From: [Clostridium] viride DSM 6836
Lineage (GTDB): Bacteria; Bacillota; Clostridia; Oscillospirales; Oscillospiraceae
Assembly (NCBI GenBank): GCA_000620945.1
Contig: KK211198.1
Span: 544,120-608,119, forward strand
Direction of reading: 5' to 3'
Length of the DNA stretch: 64,000 bases
Shown: in pieces, positions 1-7,883 of the stretch
Position numbering within the stretch: position 1 is the first letter of the stretch
Layout: every line of letters starts with the position of its first letter
Position numbers and translations under genes: made by a program
The notes under the pieces: generated by a model
Database searches by the model: none
What the model was told of the DNA's origin: nothing
Seen by the model: the letters and a program-made list of their open reading frames with translations, nothing else

Positions 1-834
1 CTGTGGACGCTGAGACAAGGGAGCATATAAGTCCCATCGGCGGTCGCGCAGGAGATACAGTTCTCGTTCTCCAGGAGCACTGATGATGTCTTTATTCTCT
101 GCCTCTGTGAGATCAATTCGTGCAGAAATAAGTGCTTCTCCTTCCCCCGTCTCCTGAAGAACCGTTCCATTGTAGTCTACAATCTGGGATCGCCCGAGGA
201 AAGTGAATCCTCGCTCGGTACCACAGCGGTTGCAGCTGACCAAAAAGATGCGGTTTTCACAGGCACGGGCACGACTGAGAAAATCGGGGTGGCTTTCCCC
301 TCCCTCCGGAAGGTTCGTTGGTTGGAGCAGTAATCTCGCCCCCCGAAGCGCGGCGATCCGCGCGGCTTCCGGAAAGCGAAGCTCATAGCAGACGATCATG
401 CCAATGGGGCCAAAGCGTGTCTCAAACACGGCCGCCGGTTCCTCTCCCGCTTGGACAAAGCGATCCACACCCAAAAAAGGCAAGTGACTTTTGTAGTAGG
501 AAAAGAGTGTTCCATCGGGTTCTAGGAAAAACACGGTGTTATACAGCTCCTTGCCGGCCCACTCCACCGCCCCCACCACAATGGAGAGGTTCCGTTTGGC
601 TGCAATCTCTTGCAGCCGGCGCAGCTCTGGGCCAGTTCGCTCGATGGCACCCCGGCGTGTTTCCTCTTCGTTAGAGAAGCAGTATCCGGTCAGCGCGGCT
701 TCCGGAAACACGATCAGATCGCAATCTTCTCCTGCCTGTTCAATGAGCTCCTCGATTTTGGAAAGATTGTAGGCAGCGTCAAAGAGATGCGGGTCAAACT
801 GAGCCGCCACTATGGTGAGTTCGTCCATTGACAT
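1..834 (-). CDS. Carbon-nitrogen hydrolase (nitrilase superfamily), 3' end outside window
   Basis: Predicted amidase that cleaves a non-peptide C-N bond; the substrate cannot be told from sequence. The three catalytic residues of the superfamily are visible in order: Glu in FPEAALTGY, Lys in YYKSHLPFLG, and Cys in MIVCYELRFPEAARI. The frame runs off the left edge without a stop, so the C-terminus is missing. Three in-frame ATGs lie at 840, 834 and 828. The GGAGG just upstream is too close to 840 but about 9 nt from 834, so 834 is chosen. It follows rpe and recR on the same strand, probably in one operon, although no functional link is evident. Family confident, substrate unknown. Confidence 0.9.
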   Translation of the reverse strand, partial: MSMDELTIVAAQFDPHLFDAAYNLSKIEELIEQAGEDCDLIVFPEAALTGYCFSNEEETRRGAIERTGPELRRLQEIAAKRNLSIVVGAVEWAGKELYNTVFFLEPDGTLFSYYKSHLPFLGVDRFVQAGEEPAAVFETRFGPIGMIVCYELRFPEAARIAALRGARLLLQPTNLPEGGESHPDFLSRARACENRIFLVSCNRCGTERGFTFLGRSQIVDYNGTVLQETGEGEALISARIDLTEAENKDIISAPGERELYLLRDRRWDLYAPLSQRPQ

Positions 835-866
835 ATCCATCTTCCTCCCTAGCAAAGTGTTGAGTC

Positions 867-1469
867 CTACATTTCGCGTCGGCCTTCCATGGCACGCATT
901 AAGGTTGCATCATCAGCATATTCCAAATGTCCGCCAACGGGAATTCCATACGCCAATCGCGTGACACGCACCCCAAATGGTTTTAAGAGCCGGGAAAGAT
1001 ACATGGCCGTTGCTTCCCCTTCCGTATCGGGATTGGTGGCCATAATCACTTCGCTGACCGAACCCTCGGAAACGCGCTCTAGGAGCGATTTGATATACAA
1101 ATCATCGGGACCAATGTGATTCATGGGGGAGATAATCCCATGCAAAACGTGGTAGCAGCCGTGGTATTCGCGGGAGCGTTCCAGCGCAATCACATCCTTT
1201 GGATCGGCAACGACACAGATCAAACTTTCATCCCGTTTATCACTCTCACAAATGGGACAAAGGCCATCCCCCTCCGTCAGGTTCTGGCAACGCGGACACA
1301 GCGCAATGCTTCGTTTGGCATACAGCATCGCTTCCGCAAAGGCCTCCACCTCAGATTCCGGTAAGGAAAGCATGAAAAAGGCCAGTCTCTGTGCGGTTTT
1401 ATAGCCTACGCCTGGTAAGCGTGCAAACTGCTCGGTCATTTTTTCGAGCGCGGGGGGAAAATACTCCAT
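867..1469 (-). CDS. recR: Recombination mediator RecR
   Basis: RecR acts with RecO (and RecF) to load RecA onto SSB-coated single-stranded DNA during recombinational gap repair. The 200-residue length is normal. An N-terminal helix-hairpin-helix (ARLPGVGYKTAQRLAF) is followed by a four-cysteine zinc motif (CPRCQ...CPIC, about residues 57-72) and a Toprim domain (about 80-175, with ATNPDTEGEATAMYL). The ATG is preceded by AAGGAG at 9 nt. It lies 21 nt downstream of rpe and upstream of the nitrilase, so the three are probably co-transcribed. The usual dnaX-yaaK-recR order is not present here. No odd residues were seen. Confidence 0.97.
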   Translation of the reverse strand: MEYFPPALEKMTEQFARLPGVGYKTAQRLAFFMLSLPESEVEAFAEAMLYAKRSIALCPRCQNLTEGDGLCPICESDKRDESLICVVADPKDVIALERSREYHGCYHVLHGIISPMNHIGPDDLYIKSLLERVSEGSVSEVIMATNPDTEGEATAMYLSRLLKPFGVRVTRLAYGIPVGGHLEYADDATLMRAMEGRREM

Positions 1470-1490
1470 CTAGCCTGTCTCCTTTCGCCC

Positions 1491-2141
1491 TTAATCTCCG
1501 CGCAGGGCGGCAATGGCAGCTTCTGCGTCGGCCGCCCCGTAAATGGCGCTTCCCGCCACCAACACATCGGCACCGGCCTCAATGACGCGCTTGGCGGTGG
1601 TGGGATCGACGCCACCATCCACCTGTAAGGAACACGTAGGATTATACTCCTCAATGTAGCGGCGAATGGCGGCAATCTTCGGAAGCTGATCCTCCATAAA
1701 GGCCTGCCCTCCAAAGCCGGGCTCCACCGTCATGACCAGCACCAGATCAATGTCCTTGATGTAAGGAAGAACCGCCTCGGCCGCCGTGATGGGACGAAGC
1801 ACAATGCCCTTTTTGACCTTCTTTTCATCCATCAAGCGAAGGGCCTCGTGAATGCCGGGTGGCATGTCGGCTTCCAGATGAATCGACAAGAGATCGGCTC
1901 CTGCATCCGCAAAGGCCGCGATGTAGCGCGCCGGTTTTTCAATCATCAGGTGTACGTCCAAAAACATATCGGTTGCACGGCGGAGGGACTTCACCACCGG
2001 GACCCCGATGCTGATGTTAGACACAAACATCCCGTCCATCACGTCCACGTGCAGCCAGTCTGCACTCTTCACTCGTTCAATCTCTCGACCTAAATTTGCA
2101 AAGTCCGCCGATAAGATCGAAGGCGCAATTTTAATCATCAT
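1491..2141 (-). CDS. rpe: Ribulose-phosphate 3-epimerase
   Basis: Interconverts D-ribulose 5-phosphate and D-xylulose 5-phosphate in the pentose phosphate pathway (cytosolic TIM barrel, metal dependent). Visible signatures are the N-terminal KIAPSILSADF, the metal-binding HVDVMDGMFV and DVHLMIEKP segments, the MTVEPGFGGQ loop, and the phosphate-binding VDGGVDP and AGSAIYG motifs. The 216-residue length is typical. ATG at 2141 (with a second ATG immediately after) follows GGAAGGA. It is the first gene of a minus-strand rpe-recR-nitrilase run. The neighbours rsgA or thiN found beside rpe in many Bacillota are absent; a structured non-coding stretch lies upstream instead. Confidence 0.97.
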   Translation of the reverse strand: MMIKIAPSILSADFANLGREIERVKSADWLHVDVMDGMFVSNISIGVPVVKSLRRATDMFLDVHLMIEKPARYIAAFADAGADLLSIHLEADMPPGIHEALRLMDEKKVKKGIVLRPITAAEAVLPYIKDIDLVLVMTVEPGFGGQAFMEDQLPKIAAIRRYIEEYNPTCSLQVDGGVDPTTAKRVIEAGADVLVAGSAIYGAADAEAAIAALRGD

Positions 2142-2583
2142 TCAACATCCTTCCCAACGTGAAAAAACTGAAAAAGCGAGGGAGAGCCTTCCCCTGCCCT
2201 CTTTGGGCAAATGCACCCTGCCACGCCGCGCCGCATAGGATACGGCAAGCGGAAAAGGGAGGCATCGCCTCCCGGGTAGCCCCGGGACAGCAGTCGGTTT
2301 TCCCTCTCCGACTTCCCACAACCCGGCACCGACGGCGACGACCTGGGTGCTCGCCGCATCATATAGCCGCCCGACAAGGAAGACTCTTCCGTCGGGCGGC
2401 ATTTTGCTGCGCGACAAGCTCACAGCCTTCTGTTTCATTACAACACATTCTATCTGCTTTCCCTATTCGTGTCAACGAAAAGCTTTCTCGGATGCCTTGA
2501 CACCACACCTCCTACCGAGTACAATAAATGCAATCTTTTACCCTGCCGCTTTACGTACAAATATCATTTTTGAAAGGCTAGGT
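2142..2583. other. GC-rich structured non-coding gap between rpe and xpaC
   Basis: No convincing gene. Several overlapping frames stay open only because the stretch is GC-rich. It contains a strong hairpin at 2366-2400 (arms GCCGCCCGAC and GTCGGGCGGC, with an inner GGAAGA/TTCC stem) followed on the plus strand by ATTTTG. Complementary GCACCC and GGGTGC arms near 2211 and 2345 could close a domain of about 140 nt with further hairpins inside. An untranslated RNA or a long rpe leader is possible. I could not match it to 6S RNA, SRP RNA, RNase P RNA, tmRNA or a cobalamin riboswitch. Confidence 0.4.
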
Positions 2584-3279
2584 ATGTTCATGGCAACCGT
2601 CAAAAAGCGAACCGTCGCCCCTTTATATGCTGTTGCAGCTGTATGGCTCTACTTTGCCCTCTTCCGCGATTTATATGCCCCGAGCCACTACATTACTGCC
2701 ACCATCGTATCCCTCGCCGCTGTCTTAATTGCACACGCCATTTGGCCAACCCGTGTCTTTGCACTCCCCGACCCGGAGCCGGCTCCAGAACCTGAACCCG
2801 AGGTAAAGACGGAGCAAGAAGCGAAGCCTGAGGAATCCGAAGTACAAGACCCCAAAATAGAAGCACTCGTCAAGGAACGCAATCGTGCCATCACGGAAAT
2901 GCGCCGCTTAAACGATGCCATTGAAGACCCCGGTATTTCGGATCAAATTGACCAGTTGGAGGCACTTGCGGCCAAAATCATCGACCATGTCATAACACAC
3001 CCGGAAAAGCTGCCCCAAATTCGGAAATTCCTCAACTATTACCTCCCCACCACCATCAAGCTTTTAAACGCCTATGACCGTATGGGGTCGGCCGGTGTAT
3101 CCGGGGAGCACATTGGGGGAACCATGAAGAAGATTGAGGATATGTTGCAAACCATTTTGCTTGCCTTTGAAAAGCAAATGGATGCCCTCTTTGCCGGCGA
3201 AGCCATGGACATTTCCTCCGATATTACGGTGCTCGAAAATCTGCTTGCCCGTGAGGGTTTGAGTGAAACCAAGTGTTAA
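2584..3279 (+). CDS. xpaC: XpaC-like membrane protein
   Basis: Member of the XpaC family, named after a Bacillus gene linked to hydrolysis of a chromogenic indolyl phosphate; the real biochemical role is unsettled. From ATG 2584 the protein has 231 residues: two predicted membrane segments (about 10-27 and 37-55), a Pro/Glu-rich linker (about 61-85), then a helical cytosolic domain with the family-like LNYYLPTTIKLLNAYDRM segment. The frame is open further upstream to about 2347, but that part has no coding character, and GAAAGG precedes 2584. It lies 43 nt upstream of telA. The xpaC-telA pairing is recurrent in Bacillota and suggests a joint envelope-stress role, which is inference. Confidence 0.85.
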   Translation: MFMATVKKRTVAPLYAVAAVWLYFALFRDLYAPSHYITATIVSLAAVLIAHAIWPTRVFALPDPEPAPEPEPEVKTEQEAKPEESEVQDPKIEALVKERNRAITEMRRLNDAIEDPGISDQIDQLEALAAKIIDHVITHPEKLPQIRKFLNYYLPTTIKLLNAYDRMGSAGVSGEHIGGTMKKIEDMLQTILLAFEKQMDALFAGEAMDISSDITVLENLLAREGLSETKC

Positions 3280-3322
3280 GGGATGCGCAGAATACCGGCT
3301 CCCCAAGGAAAGGACGATTGTA

Positions 3323-4477
3323 ATGCCCGAAGATTTTATTCCTGAGTTGACGCTCACCCCCAATCTCCAAACTCCCGTCGCCGAGCTTCTAACCACGGCT
3401 CCTGCGGCCCCTTCCCCCGTCGTTGTCCCAAAGGACGCTCAGGGTGGCTTGGACGAATCCATGCTAAGCGAAGCGGAAAAGCAGGCGGTGGCAGAATTTG
3501 CTGCAAGGATTGACCTGACCGATACCAACGTCATCCTTCAATACGGCGCGGCGGCCCAAAAGAACGTGGCTGATTTTTCCGAGCAAACCCTTGCCAATGT
3601 GCGTACTAAGGATTTGGGCGAGGTGGGGCAGGCACTTTCCGGATTGGTCACCCAGCTTCAGAGTTTGGAGCAGCCCGAGAAAAAAGGGGTGTTTGGCTTC
3701 TTTCAGAAGAAAAAGAATGACCTTGCCGCCATGAAGGCCGCCTATGCCAAAACCGAAACCAACGTGGATAAGATTACGGAGATCTTAGAGCAGCATCAGA
3801 TTGCCCTGATGAAGGACGTGGCCATGCTCGATCAGATGTACGACCTAAACCTGAAATACTACAAGGAACTCACCATGTATATCTTAGCCGGCAAACGTCG
3901 TATGTCTGAGATGCGTACCGGCCCCCTCGAACAACTCCGTCAAAAAGCAGCGGCAACGGGGACGCAAGAGGATGCCCAGGCTTACAACGACCTGGCCACT
4001 CTCTTAAACCGTTTTGAAAAGAAGTTGCATGATCTGGAATTAACTCGCATGGTGTCCATTCAGATGGGCCCGCAAACCCGTCTTCTCCAAAACAACGATG
4101 CCCTCATGATTGAAAAAATCCAATCTAGTCTCGTCAACACCATTCCTCTCTGGAAGGGGCAGATGGTCTTAGCCCTTGGCTTAGAGCACTCTCGTCAAGC
4201 AACTGCGGCGCAAAGCGCAGTGACCGACATGACCAATGAACTGCTCCGCAAGAACGCCGAAGTCCTTAAGATGGGCACTGTAGAGGCTGCCCGTGAGTCT
4301 GAGCGCTCTGTGGTGGATATTGAGACCCTGAAGCAAACCAACCAAAGCCTCATTGAAACCTTGGATGAGGTCATGAAAATCCAAACCGAAGGCGCGCAGA
4401 AGCGCCGCGAAGCAGAGGTGGAGCTTGGACGAATTGAGGGCGAGCTGAAACAAAAGCTGTTGGAGCTGCGCAACTAA
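3323..4477 (+). CDS. telA: TelA-family toxic anion resistance protein
   Basis: TelA proteins are associated with tellurite and other toxic-anion or envelope-stress tolerance; the mechanism is unresolved. From ATG 3323 (AAGGAAAGG about 9 nt upstream) it has 384 residues, is largely alpha-helical and soluble, and carries the family-like GVFGFFQKKKNDL segment near residue 115 and a long coiled-coil C-terminus (about 290-384). The 20 residues encoded upstream of this ATG overlap the end of the xpaC region and are probably not translated. It is the second gene of the xpaC-telA-TPM operon and probably works with XpaC at the membrane. Confidence 0.9.
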   Translation: MPEDFIPELTLTPNLQTPVAELLTTAPAAPSPVVVPKDAQGGLDESMLSEAEKQAVAEFAARIDLTDTNVILQYGAAAQKNVADFSEQTLANVRTKDLGEVGQALSGLVTQLQSLEQPEKKGVFGFFQKKKNDLAAMKAAYAKTETNVDKITEILEQHQIALMKDVAMLDQMYDLNLKYYKELTMYILAGKRRMSEMRTGPLEQLRQKAAATGTQEDAQAYNDLATLLNRFEKKLHDLELTRMVSIQMGPQTRLLQNNDALMIEKIQSSLVNTIPLWKGQMVLALGLEHSRQATAAQSAVTDMTNELLRKNAEVLKMGTVEAARESERSVVDIETLKQTNQSLIETLDEVMKIQTEGAQKRREAEVELGRIEGELKQKLLELRN

Positions 4478-4509
4478 CCGTTCTCAACCCGTTCTGTGAA
4501 GGAGCAAAT

Positions 4510-5556
4510 ATGAAATCTCTAACGAAATATCCCGTAGCCATCTTTTTAGCCGTGCTGGTCATTCTTCTCTCCATTGCCTTAGGGCAAGCGAAGCACCGCG
4601 AGGCTGGGGTTCCCATCCCGGAACCGGCACCCTCTGGACAGCAGTCGACCGCCCTCGATACCTCCCTTCCCACGGCGGACTATCAAAAGTTTATCTTGGA
4701 TGATGCCAACCTTCTCTCTGTCCAAACCAAGGAAGAGATCTCGCGGTACAATGCCAACTTCGACAAGCGCTATGGCAGCTTAGTGGCGGTTGTCGCGGTC
4801 AAGGACACCGCAGGGGAAGCACTGGATGCCGCAGCCTACCGCTATGCCGAAATGGCACAGCTTTCCCAAAAGGATGCACTCCTTCTCTTGTCCACGGAAT
4901 CCGGCGCAGCCTATCTGGCCGTTGGCAATGACTTCTTCCCTCAATGGAGCAGCTCGGATATCGAAGCCTTTATGAAAAAGACGCTTTACCCCCAATATAG
5001 TGCTGGGGAAACCGCACTTGGACTGAGCACCTTTTTCTCCTCCCTACACAAGGAGTTTGTGGCAAGCGCTCCCGCTACGACAGAGCAACCCAACTCCTCC
5101 TCTGTAGGCTACTCTGTCCTACCTGCAGTCTTTTTCCTCTTCCTTGTCATTTTTGTCTGCTCCATCCTAGACAACGCCCGTTACTCCCGCTACGTGACCC
5201 GCTATGGCGGAATGCCCGTCCCCCCCATCCTATTCCGTCCCATCCTGTTCTGGCACGGTCCCAGCTCGCGCTGGTATCACAGACGGCATCACCATCATAC
5301 TCCCCCTCCTGGAGGTGGCTTTGGAGATGACGATCATCGCGGAGGTGGTTTTGGTGGCCCCCGTGGCGGTGGATTCGGTGGTGGCAGCTCCCGTGGCGGC
5401 GGCTTTGGCGGAAGTGGCTTTGGCGGTTCCCGCGGTGGTGGGTTCGGTGGAGGCGGCTTCGGCGGTTCCCGTGGAGGCGGCTTCGGCGGAGGTGGCTTCG
5501 GCGGGGGCGGCGGCTTCGGAGGCTCCCGTGGAGGTGGCTTTGGCGGAGGACGCTAA
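4510..5556 (+). CDS. TPM-domain membrane protein with long Gly/Phe/Arg-rich tail
   Basis: Predicted membrane-anchored protein of 348 residues. An N-terminal signal-anchor (about 9-25) precedes an extracytoplasmic TPM domain (about 55-185; KFILDDANLLS, then VVAVKDTAGEALD, then DALLLLSTESGAAYL). A second membrane segment (about 200-218) leads to a histidine/proline stretch (RRHHHHTPPPGGGFG) and a C-terminal tail of repeated GGGFGG and SRGG units (about 265-348). TPM domains are found in envelope proteins and a chloroplast repair protein; a phosphatase activity has been proposed for some. AAGGAG precedes the ATG. It completes the xpaC-telA-TPM operon. The tail is low-complexity and may mediate self-association (inference). 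Confidence 0.85.
   Translation: MKSLTKYPVAIFLAVLVILLSIALGQAKHREAGVPIPEPAPSGQQSTALDTSLPTADYQKFILDDANLLSVQTKEEISRYNANFDKRYGSLVAVVAVKDTAGEALDAAAYRYAEMAQLSQKDALLLLSTESGAAYLAVGNDFFPQWSSSDIEAFMKKTLYPQYSAGETALGLSTFFSSLHKEFVASAPATTEQPNSSSVGYSVLPAVFFLFLVIFVCSILDNARYSRYVTRYGGMPVPPILFRPILFWHGPSSRWYHRRHHHHTPPPGGGFGDDDHRGGGFGGPRGGGFGGGSSRGGGFGGSGFGGSRGGGFGGGGFGGSRGGGFGGGGFGGGGGFGGSRGGGFGGGR
5311..5550 (+). repeat. Coding repeat: GGGFGG / SRGG units
   Basis: Tandem imperfect repeats of roughly 12-24 nt (GGAGGCGGCTTCGGC-like) encode the glycine-rich tail of the TPM-domain protein. Repeat number is likely to vary between strains by slippage. Confidence 0.8.
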
Positions 5557-5574
5557 CCCTTTCCATCCACACAA

Positions 5575-5610
5575 AAAACTCCCTTTGGTGTGTGCACCAA
5601 AGGGAGTTTT
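5575..5610. terminator. Bidirectional terminator between the TPM gene and argS
   Basis: Perfect 16-bp stem (AAAACTCCCTTTGGTG / CACCAAAGGGAGTTTT) with a TGTG loop. The A/T ends serve as a U-tract in either direction, ending both convergent transcripts. Confidence 0.9.
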
Positions 5611-5626
5611 ACTTGTATCGGGATGG

Positions 5627-7324
5627 TTACATTTTCTCTGGAGCCGAGATCCCCAACAGCTGTAGACAGTTGGCCAGAACCGAGCGCACGCTGTCCGCCA
5701 GCTTTAAGCGTGCGGAGAGCAGCTCTTTAGTCTCCCCCTTGATGCGATGAGCGCTATAGAAGCGATGGAAGTCTCCAGCCAGCGCAATGAGGTAACGATT
5801 GATCCGTGAGGGATCGTAATCCCGTGCCGCAAAGCGAATTTCCTCCGGCAACTGAGACAGGGTCTTTAGGAGGGTCCGTTCCTCTTCGGTGGAGAGAAGT
5901 GCAGCATCGATGCTGGAGACCACCGGCACTGGGAATCCTTCCTCAGCCAAACGTGCTAGCAGGGAACAAATTCTCGCATGGGCATACTGAACATAGTAGA
6001 CTGGGTTTTCACTGTCTTGACGCACCGCCAAGTCCAGATCAAAGATCAAGTGGTTGGTGGGCTTTGCGTTAAAGGCAAAGCGAGCCGCGTCCACGGAGAT
6101 TTCATCCAACAGATCGGACAGAGTGATGGATCGTCCGCTCCGCTTGGAGACCTTTACTTCCTTGCCATCCTGCAAGAGCTGAACCAGCTGCATAATGAGG
6201 AAATCCAGCTTTTTGCCCTCCATGCCAAGCTCCGGGGCGGTCATGCTGGCCGCAAATCGGATGGCATGTCCATGATGGTCTGCGCCCCAAACGTCGATGA
6301 CCTGATCGAAGCCGCGTTCACAGAACTTATTGCGGTGATAGGCAAGATCCACGGCATAGTAGGTATAGAAACCATTGGAGCGGCGCAAGACCTCGTCCTT
6401 ATCCGCACCTAGGTCCGTATTGCGTAACCAGAGGGCTCCGTCTTTTTCATAGGTATGGCCGGCCTGCTCTAAGAGGGCAACCGTATCGGCCACATAGCCA
6501 CTTTCGTGCAGGGAAGACTCTAAGAACCACTCATCGTAATGGATCCCATAGCGATCCAGATCCTTCTTCATCTTGGCAATGTTATGCTTCAGTCCGAAGG
6601 CCTTCATCACCTCACGGCGCGCTTCCGGAGCTGCGGAAAGATAGCGGTCACCGAATTGCTCCGCAAACAGAGCTGCCAAATCGCGGATATCGTTTCCGTG
6701 ATATCCGTCCTCCGGGAAGGGGACGGCGTCTTCCCCCTGGAAGTGTTGGATGTACCGTGCTTCCAAGGATTCTGCAAACTTTTCCACCTGATTGCCCGCA
6801 TCGTTGACATAGAATTCACGCCAAACCTGATATCCTGCGCGCTCTAAGACTGCGGCCGTGGCATCGCCCAGAACTCCACCACGGGCATTGCCGATGGTCA
6901 TGATTCCTGTGGGATTGGCCGAAACGAACTCGACCATGACGCGGCGTCCACCACCTTCGTCCACCTCGCCGTAGTGATTCCCTTCCTCTTCAATGGCAGC
7001 TAGTACCTTTCCGTACCAGCTTGCGCTGAGGTAGAAATTCAAAAATCCGGGGCCGGCAATCTCCACTTTATCAAAAAAGCTGCCCTCTAACTCTATGTTC
7101 TCCAGCAGCACTTGTGCAACCTTCTGGGGTGGGAGCTTGAGCTGCTTTGCACCTGCCAAAGCAAAGGAGGTGGCATAGTCTCCATTTTTGCTGTCCTTGG
7201 GGATATCCACCGCGGCACGCACCTGTGCGTCCCCCGGCAGAAGACCTTCGGCGGCGGCACACTCATAGGCCTTTTGCGTCAGTGCTCCGACCTGTTCCCT
7301 TGCCTCTTGAATCAGGTTTGCCAT
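5627..7324 (-). CDS. argS: Arginyl-tRNA synthetase
   Basis: Class I aminoacyl-tRNA synthetase that charges tRNA-Arg (cytosol). The 565-residue length is normal. An N-terminal additional domain (about 1-115) is followed by the catalytic core with SANPTGIMTIGNARGG (about 127-142). The HIGH equivalent reads TIGN, with Asn for the last His. KVSKRSG is the KMSKS equivalent and a DALR-type anticodon domain forms the C-terminus. GNARGG variants are, to my knowledge, common in clostridial ArgRS, so this is not a sign of inactivity. The ATG follows AAAGGTG. It is downstream of the DUF1934 gene, the same pairing as ywiB-argS in Bacillus. Confidence 0.97.
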   Translation of the reverse strand: MANLIQEAREQVGALTQKAYECAAAEGLLPGDAQVRAAVDIPKDSKNGDYATSFALAGAKQLKLPPQKVAQVLLENIELEGSFFDKVEIAGPGFLNFYLSASWYGKVLAAIEEEGNHYGEVDEGGGRRVMVEFVSANPTGIMTIGNARGGVLGDATAAVLERAGYQVWREFYVNDAGNQVEKFAESLEARYIQHFQGEDAVPFPEDGYHGNDIRDLAALFAEQFGDRYLSAAPEARREVMKAFGLKHNIAKMKKDLDRYGIHYDEWFLESSLHESGYVADTVALLEQAGHTYEKDGALWLRNTDLGADKDEVLRRSNGFYTYYAVDLAYHRNKFCERGFDQVIDVWGADHHGHAIRFAASMTAPELGMEGKKLDFLIMQLVQLLQDGKEVKVSKRSGRSITLSDLLDEISVDAARFAFNAKPTNHLIFDLDLAVRQDSENPVYYVQYAHARICSLLARLAEEGFPVPVVSSIDAALLSTEEERTLLKTLSQLPEEIRFAARDYDPSRINRYLIALAGDFHRFYSAHRIKGETKELLSARLKLADSVRSVLANCLQLLGISAPEKM

Positions 7325-7351
7325 ACTATCACCTTTTACTTCCTCTATATT

Positions 7352-7783
7352 TTACGTGGCCGGATTCTTCACCTGAATCCGGAATGCATTCTGCCCAATC
7401 ACTGTATTTTCTACATCAATGACGTAACGCAGCTCCAAATTTCCACCATCATCATCGATGTTCGACCATGCCTTCTGGGTGTTAACGCCGATCATAAATC
7501 CACCCATTCCGGTCTCATACATGGAGATGTGGCGCTCCCCTTCGCGGAATACCATCTCGGAATTGAGGTTTCCGGTTCGTCGCATGGTGATATGATCGCC
7601 CGCGATGCAAAAGGTCGTGGTGGTTCCATCCAGACCGGTGAGCTCACTTTCCTGATAACTCACATGGTAGCCCTGCTCCTCGTCTTGAGACAGACTTCCG
7701 CAAGTGACGAACTCGATCACCTCGTTGCTCCCGTCCGGGTCGGTCTGCGTTCCTTGAATTGAAATGATAACTGATTTTTCCAT
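7352..7783 (-). CDS. DUF1934 (YwiB-like) beta-barrel protein
   Basis: 143-residue cytosolic protein of the DUF1934/YwiB family, which has a small calycin-like beta-barrel fold. Its function is not established. Family-like strands are VIISIQGTQTDPDG near the N-terminus, GFMIGVNTQKAWSNID in the second half, and LELRYVIDVENTVIGQNAF near the C-terminus. GGGAAAGG precedes ATG 7783. The gap to argS is only 27 nt, so the two are co-transcribed, as in Bacillus. Family assignment rests on pattern recognition and on this neighbourhood. Confidence 0.85.
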   Translation of the reverse strand: MEKSVIISIQGTQTDPDGSNEVIEFVTCGSLSQDEEQGYHVSYQESELTGLDGTTTTFCIAGDHITMRRTGNLNSEMVFREGERHISMYETGMGGFMIGVNTQKAWSNIDDDGGNLELRYVIDVENTVIGQNAFRIQVKNPAT

Positions 7784-7883
7784 GTGCCTGCCTTTCCCAA
7801 AGGTATCTTTCGCTGGATTGCCGAGATATTATACACAAATTTCGACTTCTTGTAAAGGATAAGCTATGAAGGTTCGGCTCCGC

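Noticed and set aside
2142-2470. Cobalamin or other known riboswitch upstream of rpe
   Set aside because: The conserved cobalamin core (GCCACTG-type box) and other known signatures were not found.
5311-5550. CRISPR-like or minisatellite array
   Set aside because: The repeats are in frame, imperfect and encode a glycine-rich tail; there are no spacers of uniform size.
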